A stretch of DNA of 50,826 bases from Bacteroidales bacterium (GTDB taxonomy: Bacteria; Bacteroidota; Bacteroidia; Bacteroidales; UBA12077): NCBI GenBank assembly GCA_030637515.1, contig DAOWGM010000175.1:1-50826 (forward strand), given 5' to 3'. A model generated the notes under the pieces. The model did no database searches. It saw only the letters and a program-made list of their open reading frames with translations, and was not told the origin of the DNA. This document shows positions 26,185 to 35,035 of the stretch, in pieces. The stretch's first letter is position 1, and every line of letters starts with the position of its first letter. Position numbers and translations under genes: made by a program.

Positions 26185-27615
26185 ATGAGCTATACTTTAT
26201 TAGGATTTATAATTTATCTAATTATTGTATTTATTGTAGGATTTATAACTTATCGAAATAATAAATCTCACGATGATTTTTTTATTGGAGGAAGAAAACT
26301 TAATCCATGGGTAGTTGCATTTTCTGAAAGAGCCTCGGGAGAATCGGCTTGGCTGTTATTAGGACTTCCAGGAGCAGCATTGGCTGGCGGGTTTATGCAA
26401 TCGTGGACCGCATTGGGTTGTGTATTGGGAATTATATTTTACTGGTTTGTAATAGCAAAAGGTTTAAGGATAGAGTCAGAGCGATTAAATGCGATAACCT
26501 TGCCTAACTTTTTTGCCGAAAGATTTGGAGAGAAAGGGAAAGTCATAAGAGTATTAGCAACTCTGATTATTGTTTTCTTTTTTACATTTTATTTGGCAGC
26601 ACAGTTTAATGGAGCAGGAAAAGTTTTGTTTGTTACTTTTAATATTCCACATATTTGGGGCATTGTAATCGGAGTTGTTGTGATTGTATTTTATACCATG
26701 ATGGGAGGTTTCTTCGCTGTTGCATGGACCGATCTTATTCAGGGAATAATCATGATAGGAGCATTGGTTATTTTACCTATTTATGGATTTATTGAACTTG
26801 CAGAACAAGGAAAATCCCTTTCGCAAGCCGTTGGTAGTGAAGGTACACATTTTAATAGTTTTGTTGAAAATAAAACCGGATGGGCTGCTGCAGCAGTAAT
26901 TATTAGTGGATTAAGTTGGGGATTAGGTTATATGGGTCAACCTCATTTACTAACCAGGTTTATGTCGATTAAAAGTCCTGATAAAATTAAAACAAGCAGA
27001 GCAATTGCAATAACATGGGCTATTCCAGCTTTTGCAGGAGCAATGATTATTGGTTTAATTGGCTTGGCATTGTATGGTAATGGATATTATGCAGATGTTG
27101 AAGAAATAATGCCACATTTGGCTACAACTCTTTTACCAACCTGGCTTGCGGGAATATTTATTTCGGGCGCAATTGCAGCAATGATGTCAACCGCTGATAG
27201 TCAACTGCTTGTTATTACATCTTCGGTTATCGAAGATTTTTACCATAAAACTTTAGGAAAAGATGTAACTGAAAAACGATTACTTTATTTAAGTCGATTA
27301 ATAACGATTGTGGTTGGTGCAATTGGATTTTTCATTGCCATTTCTTCTGAAAATTTAATATATGAGTTGGTATCTTATGCTTGGGCTGGTTTAGGATCAT
27401 CGTTTGGTCCGGCATTGTTGTTAATATTGTTCTGGAAAAAAATAACCAGTGAGGGAGTAATTGCCGGAATGCTAACTGGATCAATTACCACAATAATCTG
27501 GAGCAATATTGATTTTCTTGAGAATATTGTTTCGGTTAGATTTGTTTCTTTTATTTTAGCTATTTCTGCAATATTTATTGTGAGCCTTATAAGTAGAAAG
27601 AAACAAGCGGTTTAG
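26185..27615 (+). CDS. putP: Sodium/solute symporter, proline permease type (PutP)
   Basis: 476 aa, SSS family, with about 13 membrane segments. It opens IVGFITYRNNKSHDDFFIGG and RKLNPWVVAFSERASGESAW, the canonical PutP start including the Ser/Gly-rich TM2 that binds sodium and proline. SGLSWGLGYMGQPHLLTRFM is the family signature near 240-260. Na-site residues lie in ISGAIAAMMSTADSQLLV (about 330-347). It is most likely a sodium-coupled proline importer. Related carriers take other substrates, but the match to PutP is close. There are no proline catabolic genes nearby. Confidence 0.9.
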   Translation: MSYTLLGFIIYLIIVFIVGFITYRNNKSHDDFFIGGRKLNPWVVAFSERASGESAWLLLGLPGAALAGGFMQSWTALGCVLGIIFYWFVIAKGLRIESERLNAITLPNFFAERFGEKGKVIRVLATLIIVFFFTFYLAAQFNGAGKVLFVTFNIPHIWGIVIGVVVIVFYTMMGGFFAVAWTDLIQGIIMIGALVILPIYGFIELAEQGKSLSQAVGSEGTHFNSFVENKTGWAAAAVIISGLSWGLGYMGQPHLLTRFMSIKSPDKIKTSRAIAITWAIPAFAGAMIIGLIGLALYGNGYYADVEEIMPHLATTLLPTWLAGIFISGAIAAMMSTADSQLLVITSSVIEDFYHKTLGKDVTEKRLLYLSRLITIVVGAIGFFIAISSENLIYELVSYAWAGLGSSFGPALLLILFWKKITSEGVIAGMLTGSITTIIWSNIDFLENIVSVRFVSFILAISAIFIVSLISRKKQAV

Positions 27616-27639
27616 TAACCTTTGTTTGAGTAAAAAACT

Positions 27640-28347
27640 TTAATCTCTTAACTTAGAACTTTCAATCTTAAGTATAAAACCACTTCCGTGGATATTCTCT
27701 ATTTCAATTGCAGGGTCGTTTCGTAAGTATTTTCTGAGTTTGGTAATATATACATCCATGCTACGAGCAGTAAAGTAACCATCTTCACCCCAAATTTCAG
27801 TAAGTGCTTTTTCTCTGTCTAAAACTTTATTCTCATATAAACAAAGCATTTTCAGAAGTTCACTTTCTTTTGGAGATAACTTTACTTGATCATCTTTAAT
27901 ACTCAAAATTCTTAATTTAGAATCGAATTCATACTTTCCAATTTTAAATATTTTAGTGTCGGAACCTGAGATCTGATTTCTTTTAATAATTGCTTTAATT
28001 TTATATAGAAGTACTTCAGAATCAAAAGGTTTTGTAATATAGTCGTCAGCACCAATTTTGAATCCTTCAAGGATATCTTCTTTTAGTGTTTTAGCTGTTA
28101 AAAATATAGTTGGAATTTCTGGATTAAGTTCTTTTATCTTACGTGCAATACTAAATCCATCGACATTGGGTAACATTATATCAAGAATACAGATATCAAA
28201 TTTCTGCTTACCAAAGTTCTGAATAGCATTTGCTCCATCTTTAGTCCAGGTTACCTTAAAATCATTGATTTCCAGATACGATTTTAATACAGAACCGAAA
28301 TTCTCATCATCTTCAACTAAAAATATATTTTTATTTTCCATTGCCAA
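27640..28347 (-). CDS. OmpR-family response regulator (RprY-like)
   Basis: 235 aa (the second Met, at 28341, is an alternative start). A receiver domain (about 5-120) has the phosphoacceptor Asp56 in DICILDIMLPNVDGF, the acidic pair in VEDDENFG, Thr in FLTAK and Lys in ITKPF. A winged-helix DNA-binding domain follows (about 135-230: KLSPKESELLKMLCLYENKV, then MDVYITKLRKYLR). The gene overlaps the kinase gene by 17 bases. OmpR-type regulators bind direct repeats about 10-11 bases apart; four such repeats lie upstream of the divergent gene at 30164, a likely target. Confidence 0.93.
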   Translation of the reverse strand: MAMENKNIFLVEDDENFGSVLKSYLEINDFKVTWTKDGANAIQNFGKQKFDICILDIMLPNVDGFSIARKIKELNPEIPTIFLTAKTLKEDILEGFKIGADDYITKPFDSEVLLYKIKAIIKRNQISGSDTKIFKIGKYEFDSKLRILSIKDDQVKLSPKESELLKMLCLYENKVLDREKALTEIWGEDGYFTARSMDVYITKLRKYLRNDPAIEIENIHGSGFILKIESSKLRD

Positions 28348-29989
28348 CAGGTATTACAGGTAAGCATATTTCGAATCGGGATCCTCCTGCCTTTCCGGCG
28401 GGCAGGTTTTCAAATTTGCTAGTAACATTAATGCTGCCATTAAACTCATTAACAATGGCTTTAACATAACTCAAACCAAGTCCAAAACCTTTAACATTAT
28501 GAATATTACCGGTAGAAACTCTATAAAATTTATCGAAGATTCGCACAAGATCTTCCTTTTTTATTCCAATACCATTGTCTTCAATTAAGATTATAATATT
28601 TCCATTCTGATTTCTGGTTGTTAAAGTTATTTCCAAATTATCTTTAGAATATTTCACAGCATTATCTAAAAGGTTATGAATAATATTCAGGAAATGTGTT
28701 TCATCAACCATTGAAAAAGGATTCTCGGCATGAAGAGCTACATTTATTTCTCCATTTTTTTGCTGAATCTGAATTCTAATATTTTTTATGGCAGTTTCAA
28801 TTAACTCATGAAGATCGTATTCTAAAAGTTTTATTTTGAACTTTTCTTTTTCAAGTAAGGACATTTGTAAAACGCTCTCCACTTGATTATTCATTCGTCG
28901 ATTTTCTTCTTTAATAATATTTAAATACTGATTAATCTTATTTTCATCACTTATAATTTTGGTATTTCGAATTGAATCAGCTGCTAATGAAATAGTTGCA
29001 ATCGGAGTTTTAAGTTCATGAGTCATATTATTAATAAAATCCGATTTGATTTCTGAGATTTTCTTTTGCTTAAATGCTATTCGGATAGTAACAAAAAAGA
29101 TCAGTATTATAATAAAAGTGAAAAAGATAGATCCAATCAGCATAAACAAAATGGATCTATAAATAAAACTATTTTTTCCCGGAAGATACAAATGTAGAAA
29201 GATCGATTTATCGACAAAAGCCTCTGGAAATAAATTCGATTTAAACGATTTATTTATGTTTTCTTCTAAGAAATTATCTGATTTACGATAGATTGTATCT
29301 AATTTGCTATCGATAATTGCATACTCATAATCACTATCAAAGCCTTTTTCAAGGATTTCTTTTTTAATTAATGTGTCAAGCAACTCAAGGTTCAGCTTTT
29401 GCTCTATTGTATTATATCTGGTTTTATATTCATCTAACATATCGCCAAATACATTTATATAAATTTCTGTCCGTGTTGAGATTGTATCATCTTGAGAAGT
29501 CCAAACCGAATCATCCATTATTATTACATCTTCACCATCAGATACTGAATACTTCATTGAAGTATAAATAAGAGAATTAGAATCTCTTTCTTTTAGTTTA
29601 TCTACTATCTTAAATTGTTGTTTTTCTGGCTTTTCTTCTGAAATAATATTGAGTTTAACCTCTTTCTCTTTAGAAATACTAATTGCATTCGATTTTATAT
29701 GTAATAAAGTATCATCTTGAAAATATTTTACAAAATTTTGCTTATCTATTACTGCTTTACTTCCTACTCTTTGAACGGTAAAATGATCCAGATTCTCAGA
29801 GATAAAAATTACAGCGCTTTTTCTTTCAATTTTTTTAATGATGTTTGCAATTGCTTCACGAACATTTTCTTCATATTCGGCTTCCTTAACTTCAATGGCA
29901 TTTTTAATCCAAAATAGTTGAACAACTATTATTCCTACCAATGAGATACTCATTAGTATTACAAGAATATGAAGCAGATATTTTTTCAT
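28331..29989 (-). CDS. Membrane sensor histidine kinase (RprX-like) with in-frame repeat peptide
   Basis: 552 aa. One membrane span (about 8-27), a large periplasmic sensor region to about 275, a second span (about 278-302), and no HAMP domain. HisKA has His324 in NNMTHELKTPIATISL. The ATPase domain has LLDNAVKYSKDN, EDNGIGI and the G2 box VKGFGLGLSYVKAIV. Near the end, the stretch normally running into GSRFEICLP is interrupted by LPAGKAG, encoded by the repeat at 28386-28406. The insertion is in frame and lies on the last beta hairpin, where a tolerated loop is expected. The kinase gene is upstream of the regulator gene in the same operon. Confidence 0.92.
   Translation of the reverse strand: MKKYLLHILVILMSISLVGIIVVQLFWIKNAIEVKEAEYEENVREAIANIIKKIERKSAVIFISENLDHFTVQRVGSKAVIDKQNFVKYFQDDTLLHIKSNAISISKEKEVKLNIISEEKPEKQQFKIVDKLKERDSNSLIYTSMKYSVSDGEDVIIMDDSVWTSQDDTISTRTEIYINVFGDMLDEYKTRYNTIEQKLNLELLDTLIKKEILEKGFDSDYEYAIIDSKLDTIYRKSDNFLEENINKSFKSNLFPEAFVDKSIFLHLYLPGKNSFIYRSILFMLIGSIFFTFIIILIFFVTIRIAFKQKKISEIKSDFINNMTHELKTPIATISLAADSIRNTKIISDENKINQYLNIIKEENRRMNNQVESVLQMSLLEKEKFKIKLLEYDLHELIETAIKNIRIQIQQKNGEINVALHAENPFSMVDETHFLNIIHNLLDNAVKYSKDNLEITLTTRNQNGNIIILIEDNGIGIKKEDLVRIFDKFYRVSTGNIHNVKGFGLGLSYVKAIVNEFNGSINVTSKFENLPAGKAGGSRFEICLPVIPVGNGK
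28386..28406. repeat. 21-bp CCTGCC...GGCAGG element inside the kinase gene
   Basis: CCTGCC (28386-28391) and GGCAGG (28401-28406) border a 21-base GC-rich insert in an AT-rich gene. Read on the minus strand it encodes the core of LPAGKAG. Related elements are at 31437-31457 (also 21 bases) and 49994-50052. Confidence 0.85.
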
Positions 29990-30050
29990 TTATTAATAAT
30001 GATGATATTTACATTTCAAAGATAATTATAAATACAGGACACCTGATAAC

Positions 30051-30088
30051 TTTAACATTTCTTTAACTGTTTTTAACCAGTCGTTAAC
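30051..30088 (+). promoter_or_regulatory. Helically phased direct repeats, candidate response-regulator operator
   Basis: TTTAAC starts at 30051, 30062 and 30072, and GTTAAC at 30083, giving spacings of 11, 10 and 11 bases. That is one helical turn per repeat, the pattern bound by OmpR/PhoB-type regulators. The last repeat ends 22 bases before the TAATTTTG -7 box of the gene at 30164. The kinase/regulator operon starts on the other side of this 174-base gap. Confidence 0.6.
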
Positions 30089-30110
30089 AGTATTAAAAAG
30101 CATTCTCTTG

Positions 30111-30118
30111 TAATTTTG
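30111..30118 (+). promoter_or_regulatory. -7 box for the gene at 30164
   Basis: TAATTTTG is an exact TAnnTTTG match, 45 bases before the start codon. There is no TTTG at -33; a repeat of the operator occupies that place, as expected for an activated promoter. Confidence 0.5.
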
Positions 30119-30163
30119 TTTTTAATAAAATGAGTATTTACGAATTTAACTAAAAATCATATT

Positions 30164-31345
30164 ATGAAAAGCAAAGTTTTTAAAATCACAATTATTCTAC
30201 TCTTATCTGTATTATGCTTAAATGCACAGGAAGAGAAGAAAGTCCATGTGAAAATATTGAAGAATATTGATGGAAAAATCACTAAAATTGACACTGTTTT
30301 TGAAGGGTCAGAACATGAAGGAATTTATTTCTTTTCGGATGAAGATTTTGATGAACTTAAATTAGACAGTATTTTAGAAAAGTTGGATATTAAGCATAAA
30401 GATGGATTTAAAGTTATTGGTTTTAAAGATGTTGAAATAGATGCAGACTCGGTTAAACATATTTGGGTAAGTGTAGATTCTGATGTGCATGTAGAAGGAG
30501 AAAAGTCAAGGGAACATGTAATAGTTAAGATTTCTGATGGTGCGGAAGTAATTGATTGTACTGATCATTTTATTATATTAGGTTCAGATTCTCTAAAAAT
30601 TGTTAAAGAGTATATTGTTAACTCTAAAGGAGAAGATATTTATGTTACAAAGAAAGGTGATAAAAAGGTTATAATAAAGTCGTCTGGCAAATCGGATTCA
30701 TATGTTTGGACAACCGATAGTGCTGATTTTGAAGTTATAACTATAACAGAAGATATGAAACTTCATAAAGGCGATGAAGGCACCGTTAATGTTTTTATTA
30801 CAACATCTGATGATGAAGATATTACTACAACTTCAGAAATAATTATTAAAAAGGGCGATAGCAAATCTAAAACAATAGAACTTTATATTGATGAAAATGA
30901 ATCAGGTTCAGAAGTTAAGATTATAGAATTAGAGGAGAAATTGGAAAAAATCGGCGAAAATGTTAAAATAACAAAGTATAAAACCGATGACGGTAAGATT
31001 GTAATTAAAGCGGAAATCTCTGAAGGTGATTGTGCGAAAACAGATGAGAAAGAGTTGGAGAAATTGGGTTTAAACGATAAAGTTAAATTGAATGTAAAAA
31101 AGCTTGAAATAAAATTTGATAAAGCAGACCGGATTTTGAAGATTGAATTTGAACTGGAAGAGAAGGAACTTACTTTTGTTAAAGTATTTAATAATAAAGG
31201 CGAAGAGGTTTTCTCAGAAAAAATTAAAAAGTTTGATGGTAATTACAAAGGAAAAGTTGATCTCTCCAAGAAAGAAGAGGGAGCTTATTATTTGAAGATA
31301 AGTCAAGGCGAAAAGTCATTTACCGAAAAGGTAATTAAGAAATAG
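30164..31345 (+). CDS. Acidic exported protein with type IX-like C-terminal domain
   Basis: 393 aa with a signal peptide (about 1-21, ending LNAQ). The mature part is very rich in Asp, Glu and Lys and predicted strands, with repeated motifs such as VDSDVHVEGEK and IIKKGDSKSKTIELYIDENE, but no recognised enzymatic domain. The last 75 residues (FDKADRILKIEFELEEKELT ... VFNNKGEEVFSEKI ... EEGAYYLKISQGEKSFTEKV) have the shape of a type IX secretion sorting domain, though they end in VIKK. It is probably a secreted or surface protein. It diverges from the kinase/regulator operon, and phased repeats in its promoter suggest control by that regulator. Confidence 0.75.
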   Translation: MKSKVFKITIILLLSVLCLNAQEEKKVHVKILKNIDGKITKIDTVFEGSEHEGIYFFSDEDFDELKLDSILEKLDIKHKDGFKVIGFKDVEIDADSVKHIWVSVDSDVHVEGEKSREHVIVKISDGAEVIDCTDHFIILGSDSLKIVKEYIVNSKGEDIYVTKKGDKKVIIKSSGKSDSYVWTTDSADFEVITITEDMKLHKGDEGTVNVFITTSDDEDITTTSEIIIKKGDSKSKTIELYIDENESGSEVKIIELEEKLEKIGENVKITKYKTDDGKIVIKAEISEGDCAKTDEKELEKLGLNDKVKLNVKKLEIKFDKADRILKIEFELEEKELTFVKVFNNKGEEVFSEKIKKFDGNYKGKVDLSKKEEGAYYLKISQGEKSFTEKVIKK

Positions 31346-31351
31346 AAGAGA

Positions 31352-31501
31352 GAGAGAGTCCAAAAAAGATTAAGCAATTGTCATTCTGAGCGAAGTCGAA
31401 GAATCTATTCCGTTAAAAATGAGATATTTCGACAGGCCTGCCCGTCCGGCAGGCGGGCTCAATATGACCATCTTTTTAAATGCAACTTTTTGGACACACT
31501 C
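31352..31501. repeat. Composite fold-back repeat with nested CCTGCC element
   Basis: The outer arms GAGAGTCCAAAAAAG (ending 31368) and CTTTTTGGACACACTC (31486-31501) are imperfect inverted repeats. Within them an 89-base element has ends GTCATTCTGAGC (31380-31391) and GCTCAATATGAC (31457-31468). Within that, a 21-base GC-rich element (31437-31457) splits the TTCGACA/CTCA junction. No ORF is present, so it looks like a non-autonomous, MITE-like or REP-like sequence. Confidence 0.75.
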
Positions 31502-31780
31502 TTTTTTATCTTTTCTTATTTCTATTTCCTTATTTTAGCTCCCATATTCCAATCCACAAGAATCTCAATTTTCGTTTGTACATAAAAGTGTAGCTATATT
31601 CTTGTTTTATCTTTTTAAATAAAAATTCATTTTCGCTTCATGTTAAATATGTTTATTTGAACTATTAAGATTGTTTAACGCAACTTTTTTTAAATAATAC
31701 ACATCTAATAAACAATAAATGAATTGGGATTTCCAGCTTAAAATTTTTAGCAACGTTTATGGGTTATGAAAAATATTTTG

Positions 31781-31788
31781 TATCTTTA
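31781..31788 (+). promoter_or_regulatory. Possible -7 box for the small gene at 31852
   Basis: TATCTTTA, one base off consensus, lies 63 bases before the start codon. Confidence 0.4.
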
Positions 31789-31851
31789 ATTTAACTTGAT
31801 AAATTTTTTGGTCTGGTTTTTGCAAAACTCGATAAAACACACACAAATAAT

Positions 31852-32100
31852 ATGAAACTTACTTGTTATAAAAACGGAAAAGAAATTTCACTTAAAGATC
31901 CTCTCGATCTTGACTTTATTGAATATGACGTTATCAGAGATTATTTAAAGGTTATTAGTCATTTGGAAACAAATCCAAAAGCCCAAATAGAACTTGATCT
32001 TACTGAACCATTTATACCAAAATATAATCTTGTTAATTGTAATAATAGTTTTACTCAGAAATTTAACCAGATTGTTAATCGTAAACGGATTGCTTCTTAA
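31852..32100 (+). CDS. Small unknown protein
   Basis: 82 aa, cytoplasmic, without a recognised domain. It begins LTCYKNGKEISLKDPLDLDF and carries FIEYDVIRDYLKVISHLET, a likely helix, then a basic end (NQIVNRKRIAS). The codon usage and the 6-base gap to the C_GCAxxG_C_C gene support a real gene in the same transcript. The promoter-like TATCTTTA sits 63 bases upstream. The function is unknown. Confidence 0.65.
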   Translation: MKLTCYKNGKEISLKDPLDLDFIEYDVIRDYLKVISHLETNPKAQIELDLTEPFIPKYNLVNCNNSFTQKFNQIVNRKRIAS

Positions 32101-32106
32101 TATTTT

Positions 32107-32544
32107 ATGAAAAGATCAGAAAAAGCACTTCAGTTATATTCTAATGGATTTAATTGTGCCCAATCTGTTATCGCCTCTTTTGCAGATATTTTAGATGTTA
32201 GTGAAGAAACTGCCATAAGAATGGCTTCAGGATTTGGCGGAGGTATGGGGCGTATGCAGGAAACTTGTGGGGCTGCAACCGGAGCTTTTATGGTAATTGG
32301 TTATTTAAGAGGAAAGTTTAAGGAAGGTGATGATGAGTCTAATGATAGAACAAATAAACTGATTCAGGAATTCTCTAGACGATTTACACATGAGCATGGA
32401 AGTGTAAATTGTAAAGCATTAATAAAATTTGATATAAACTCTGAAGAGGGAATGGTAGAAGCAAAAGAAGCAGATGTATTTAATAAAAAATGTACGCATT
32501 TTGTAAAAACATCAGTTGAATTATTAGAAGAAATTATTGCTTAA
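32107..32544 (+). CDS. C_GCAxxG_C_C family protein
   Basis: 145 aa with the cysteine layout that names the family: FNCAQSV near the N-terminus, ETCGAATGAFMVIGYLRGK in the middle, and single Cys residues at VNCKALI and NKKCTHFV. The family is thought to be a redox- or metal-linked protein, often next to oxidoreductases; its biochemical role is not settled. FGGGMGRMQETCG is well conserved. It follows the 82-aa gene and ends at a strong terminator. Confidence 0.9.
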   Translation: MKRSEKALQLYSNGFNCAQSVIASFADILDVSEETAIRMASGFGGGMGRMQETCGAATGAFMVIGYLRGKFKEGDDESNDRTNKLIQEFSRRFTHEHGSVNCKALIKFDINSEEGMVEAKEADVFNKKCTHFVKTSVELLEEIIA

Positions 32545-32560
32545 TAATTATATTAATAAA

Positions 32561-32588
32561 AAAAGCGAAGTCATAGACTTCGCTTTTT
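32561..32588. terminator. Bidirectional terminator
   Basis: AAAAGCGAAGTC (32561-32572) pairs perfectly with GACTTCGCTTTT (32576-32587) around a 3-base loop, with A- and T-runs on both sides. It serves the convergent genes ending at 32544 and 32609. Confidence 0.92.
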
Positions 32589-32608
32589 TTATGCTTTACA
32601 TTCAAGGT

Positions 32609-35035
32609 TTATTCGTATCGTAAAGATTCTGAAGGGTTTCGTTTTGCTGATTTTAAAGTTCTGTAACTTATCGTTAAAACAGCAATGATTAATGCAATTA
32701 AAAATCCTATCAGAAAATCAAATACATTTAAAGTAATTTTATAATGATAGTTCTGTAACCAGTTGCGGGCAATAAAGAAAATAGCAGGCCATGCAATTAA
32801 AGTGGAAACAGAAACCAGAATAATAATTTCCTTAGAAATAATATAGAATATATTTCTAATTGATGCACCCATGGCTTTTCTTATTCCTATCTCTTTAGTT
32901 CTTTGCTCAACTGTAAATGATGTTAAACCGAATAAACCTAATGACGCAATTATGATTGCTAAAATTGTAAAAACAATAGATAATTTAGCATTTTGTTGTT
33001 CTTCAGTATAAAGAGTTTTTAGATTTTCATCTAAAAAGAAGTATTGCATTGGCTCATTTGAGGTGAAATTCTTCCAAATATTTTCTATTTCATACAAAGT
33101 ATTATTTGGAGCATCTTCTGCTATTCTAATACTGAAATACCCCCATAAAATATTATCATTTTTGAATCGAAAAATATAGGGTTCAATTTTGTTATGTAAT
33201 GATCTAAAGTGAAAATCATTAACAACACCAATAACTGGCATATAACGTTTTTCAGCTTCGGGATCATCGTCAGGCACATTAAACCTTGTTTCAAAAGGTT
33301 TTTCAAGTCCAAAATTCTGAACAGCACTATTATTCACAATACATGCTTCTTCGTCTGTTGAATATTCTCTATCAAACAATCTTCCAGAAGTCAGGCTTAT
33401 ACCATAAGTATCAAAATAGTCATAATCAACCCAATTGGTTTCAATTAAAAATGTTTCCTGGTCGCGACCTTCCATGGTATAACCATTTCCATTATTATTA
33501 TGAGCAGGAGCAGCTGTTGATGAACTTGCATTTAGCACTCCAGGAAGTTTTTTTATTTCATCCTTGAAAGTTTTAACCTGAGATCCTAAAACAGAAGCTC
33601 TTCTTACAACTAATAAATGTTCTTTATTAAAGCCCATATCCTTATTAATCAAATAATTAATTTGTTTGAAAATGATTAATGTACCAACAATTAACATTAT
33701 TGAAATACTAAACTGAAGAACAACTAATACGCTTCGCAATTTTCCGTTTTTCATTCCGTCTTTTAAACTTCCTTTTAGAACTGCAACAGGTTTGAAAGAT
33801 GAAAGGAAAAAAGCAGGATAACTACCGGCAAGTAAACCAACGAATAATGAGATTATGACAAGTCCGGGAATGGTATACCAATTTCCTGTATAATTTAACT
33901 CCAGATTTGAATTTAGTATATTATTAAAATAGGGAAGAGAAATTTCAATAAAAAGAATTGCTATTATTAAAGAGATAAAAGATAAAAATAGCGATTCAGT
34001 TAAAAACTGACGAATCAACATTCTCCTGGAAGAACCGCTAACTTTTTTGATTCCAACTTCTTTGGCTCTCTTTGAAGCTTGTGCCGTTGAAAGATTCATA
34101 AAATTGATAGCAGCAATTACAATAATTAGCAGAGCAATACTCCCAAAAATATATAAGAACTTAGGATCACTGGCAGGCTTTACTTCATGCTCAATGCTTG
34201 GGTCTAAATGTATATCAGTTAAACGTTGTAAAACCAATGAATATTGATTTCCTTTTTCTAAAAATTCATCAAATGAAATTCCAAAATATTGTTGAATTAC
34301 TGGACCAACATATTTTACGAGCATTGGATGGAATTTTTGATTTACCGACTCAGGAGAGGCTCCTTCTTTTAGCAATACATAGGTTGAGAAGCTATTGCTT
34401 AACCATTCACCATCATTTGCTCTTGAGTTTGTTACAAATGAACCAAGCATGTTTACATGAAAATGAGAAAGTTCTGGAACATCTTGCATTACGCCGGATA
34501 TCTTATACAAAGAAGAATCTGTTCCAATTTTTATCATTTTATCAATAGGATCTTCGTTTCCAAAAATCTTCTTTGCAGTTGTTTCTGATATAACTACTTT
34601 GTGAGGGGCATTTAAAACAGTATTAATATTTCCTTTGATTAAAGGAATCGAAAATATTTTGAAAAAAGCTGAATCTGCCTGAGCAAATGCACTTTGTGTA
34701 AAGGTTTGTTCTTCATATTTAATAACTGTTTCTCCCCAGAAATTCATTCTGCAAAAGTCTTCCATTTCAGGAAATTCCTGCATCATTGTTGGTGCAATAA
34801 CTGAAGCTGTTGACGAAACATGAGCTTCCTGACCTCCTAATTTCCCATGTAAAACAACTCTATAGATACGATCCTTTTTTATGTTAAACTGATCATAACT
34901 TAGTTCGTTAAGAACAAAAAGAGAAATTAACAAGCTACATGCAATTCCAATAGATAATCCAATAATATTAATTAGGACATAAGCTTTCTGTCTGTTTAAT
35001 GCTCTAATACTGTGTTTAAATATATTATTAACCAT
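32609..35035 (-). CDS. FtsX/MacB-type ABC transporter permease
   Basis: 808 aa with the two-copy layout of Bacteroidota MacB-like permeases. It has an N-terminal span (about 20-40, VLINIIGLSIGIACSLLISL), a periplasmic MacB core domain, and a first FtsX block (about 280-400) with NFMNLSTAQASKRAKEVGIK. A second half has its own span (about 435-455), periplasmic domain and FtsX block (about 685-800) with SFTVEQRTKEIGIRKAMGAS. Such permeases work with a separate ATPase to export peptides, lipids or drugs, or to signal. No ATPase gene is adjacent. It is divergent from the ECF sigma gene at 35194, and the sigma factor may control it. Confidence 0.9.
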   Translation of the reverse strand: MVNNIFKHSIRALNRQKAYVLINIIGLSIGIACSLLISLFVLNELSYDQFNIKKDRIYRVVLHGKLGGQEAHVSSTASVIAPTMMQEFPEMEDFCRMNFWGETVIKYEEQTFTQSAFAQADSAFFKIFSIPLIKGNINTVLNAPHKVVISETTAKKIFGNEDPIDKMIKIGTDSSLYKISGVMQDVPELSHFHVNMLGSFVTNSRANDGEWLSNSFSTYVLLKEGASPESVNQKFHPMLVKYVGPVIQQYFGISFDEFLEKGNQYSLVLQRLTDIHLDPSIEHEVKPASDPKFLYIFGSIALLIIVIAAINFMNLSTAQASKRAKEVGIKKVSGSSRRMLIRQFLTESLFLSFISLIIAILFIEISLPYFNNILNSNLELNYTGNWYTIPGLVIISLFVGLLAGSYPAFFLSSFKPVAVLKGSLKDGMKNGKLRSVLVVLQFSISIMLIVGTLIIFKQINYLINKDMGFNKEHLLVVRRASVLGSQVKTFKDEIKKLPGVLNASSSTAAPAHNNNGNGYTMEGRDQETFLIETNWVDYDYFDTYGISLTSGRLFDREYSTDEEACIVNNSAVQNFGLEKPFETRFNVPDDDPEAEKRYMPVIGVVNDFHFRSLHNKIEPYIFRFKNDNILWGYFSIRIAEDAPNNTLYEIENIWKNFTSNEPMQYFFLDENLKTLYTEEQQNAKLSIVFTILAIIIASLGLFGLTSFTVEQRTKEIGIRKAMGASIRNIFYIISKEIIILVSVSTLIAWPAIFFIARNWLQNYHYKITLNVFDFLIGFLIALIIAVLTISYRTLKSAKRNPSESLRYE

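Larger units (their letters stand above)
31346..31851. other. 506-base intergenic region
   Basis: The first 160 bases hold the composite fold-back repeat described separately. From about 31510 to 31760 I see only AT-rich sequence without an ORF, hairpin or RNA motif. The last 70 bases hold the promoter of the small gene at 31852. Confidence 0.6.

Noticed and set aside
31510..31760. Possible small RNA or riboswitch in the 506-base gap
   Set aside because: No stable hairpin series, conserved motif or promoter could be seen there by eye.
33286..33567. Plus-strand ORFs within the permease gene
   Set aside because: Low-complexity antisense shadows of the permease.
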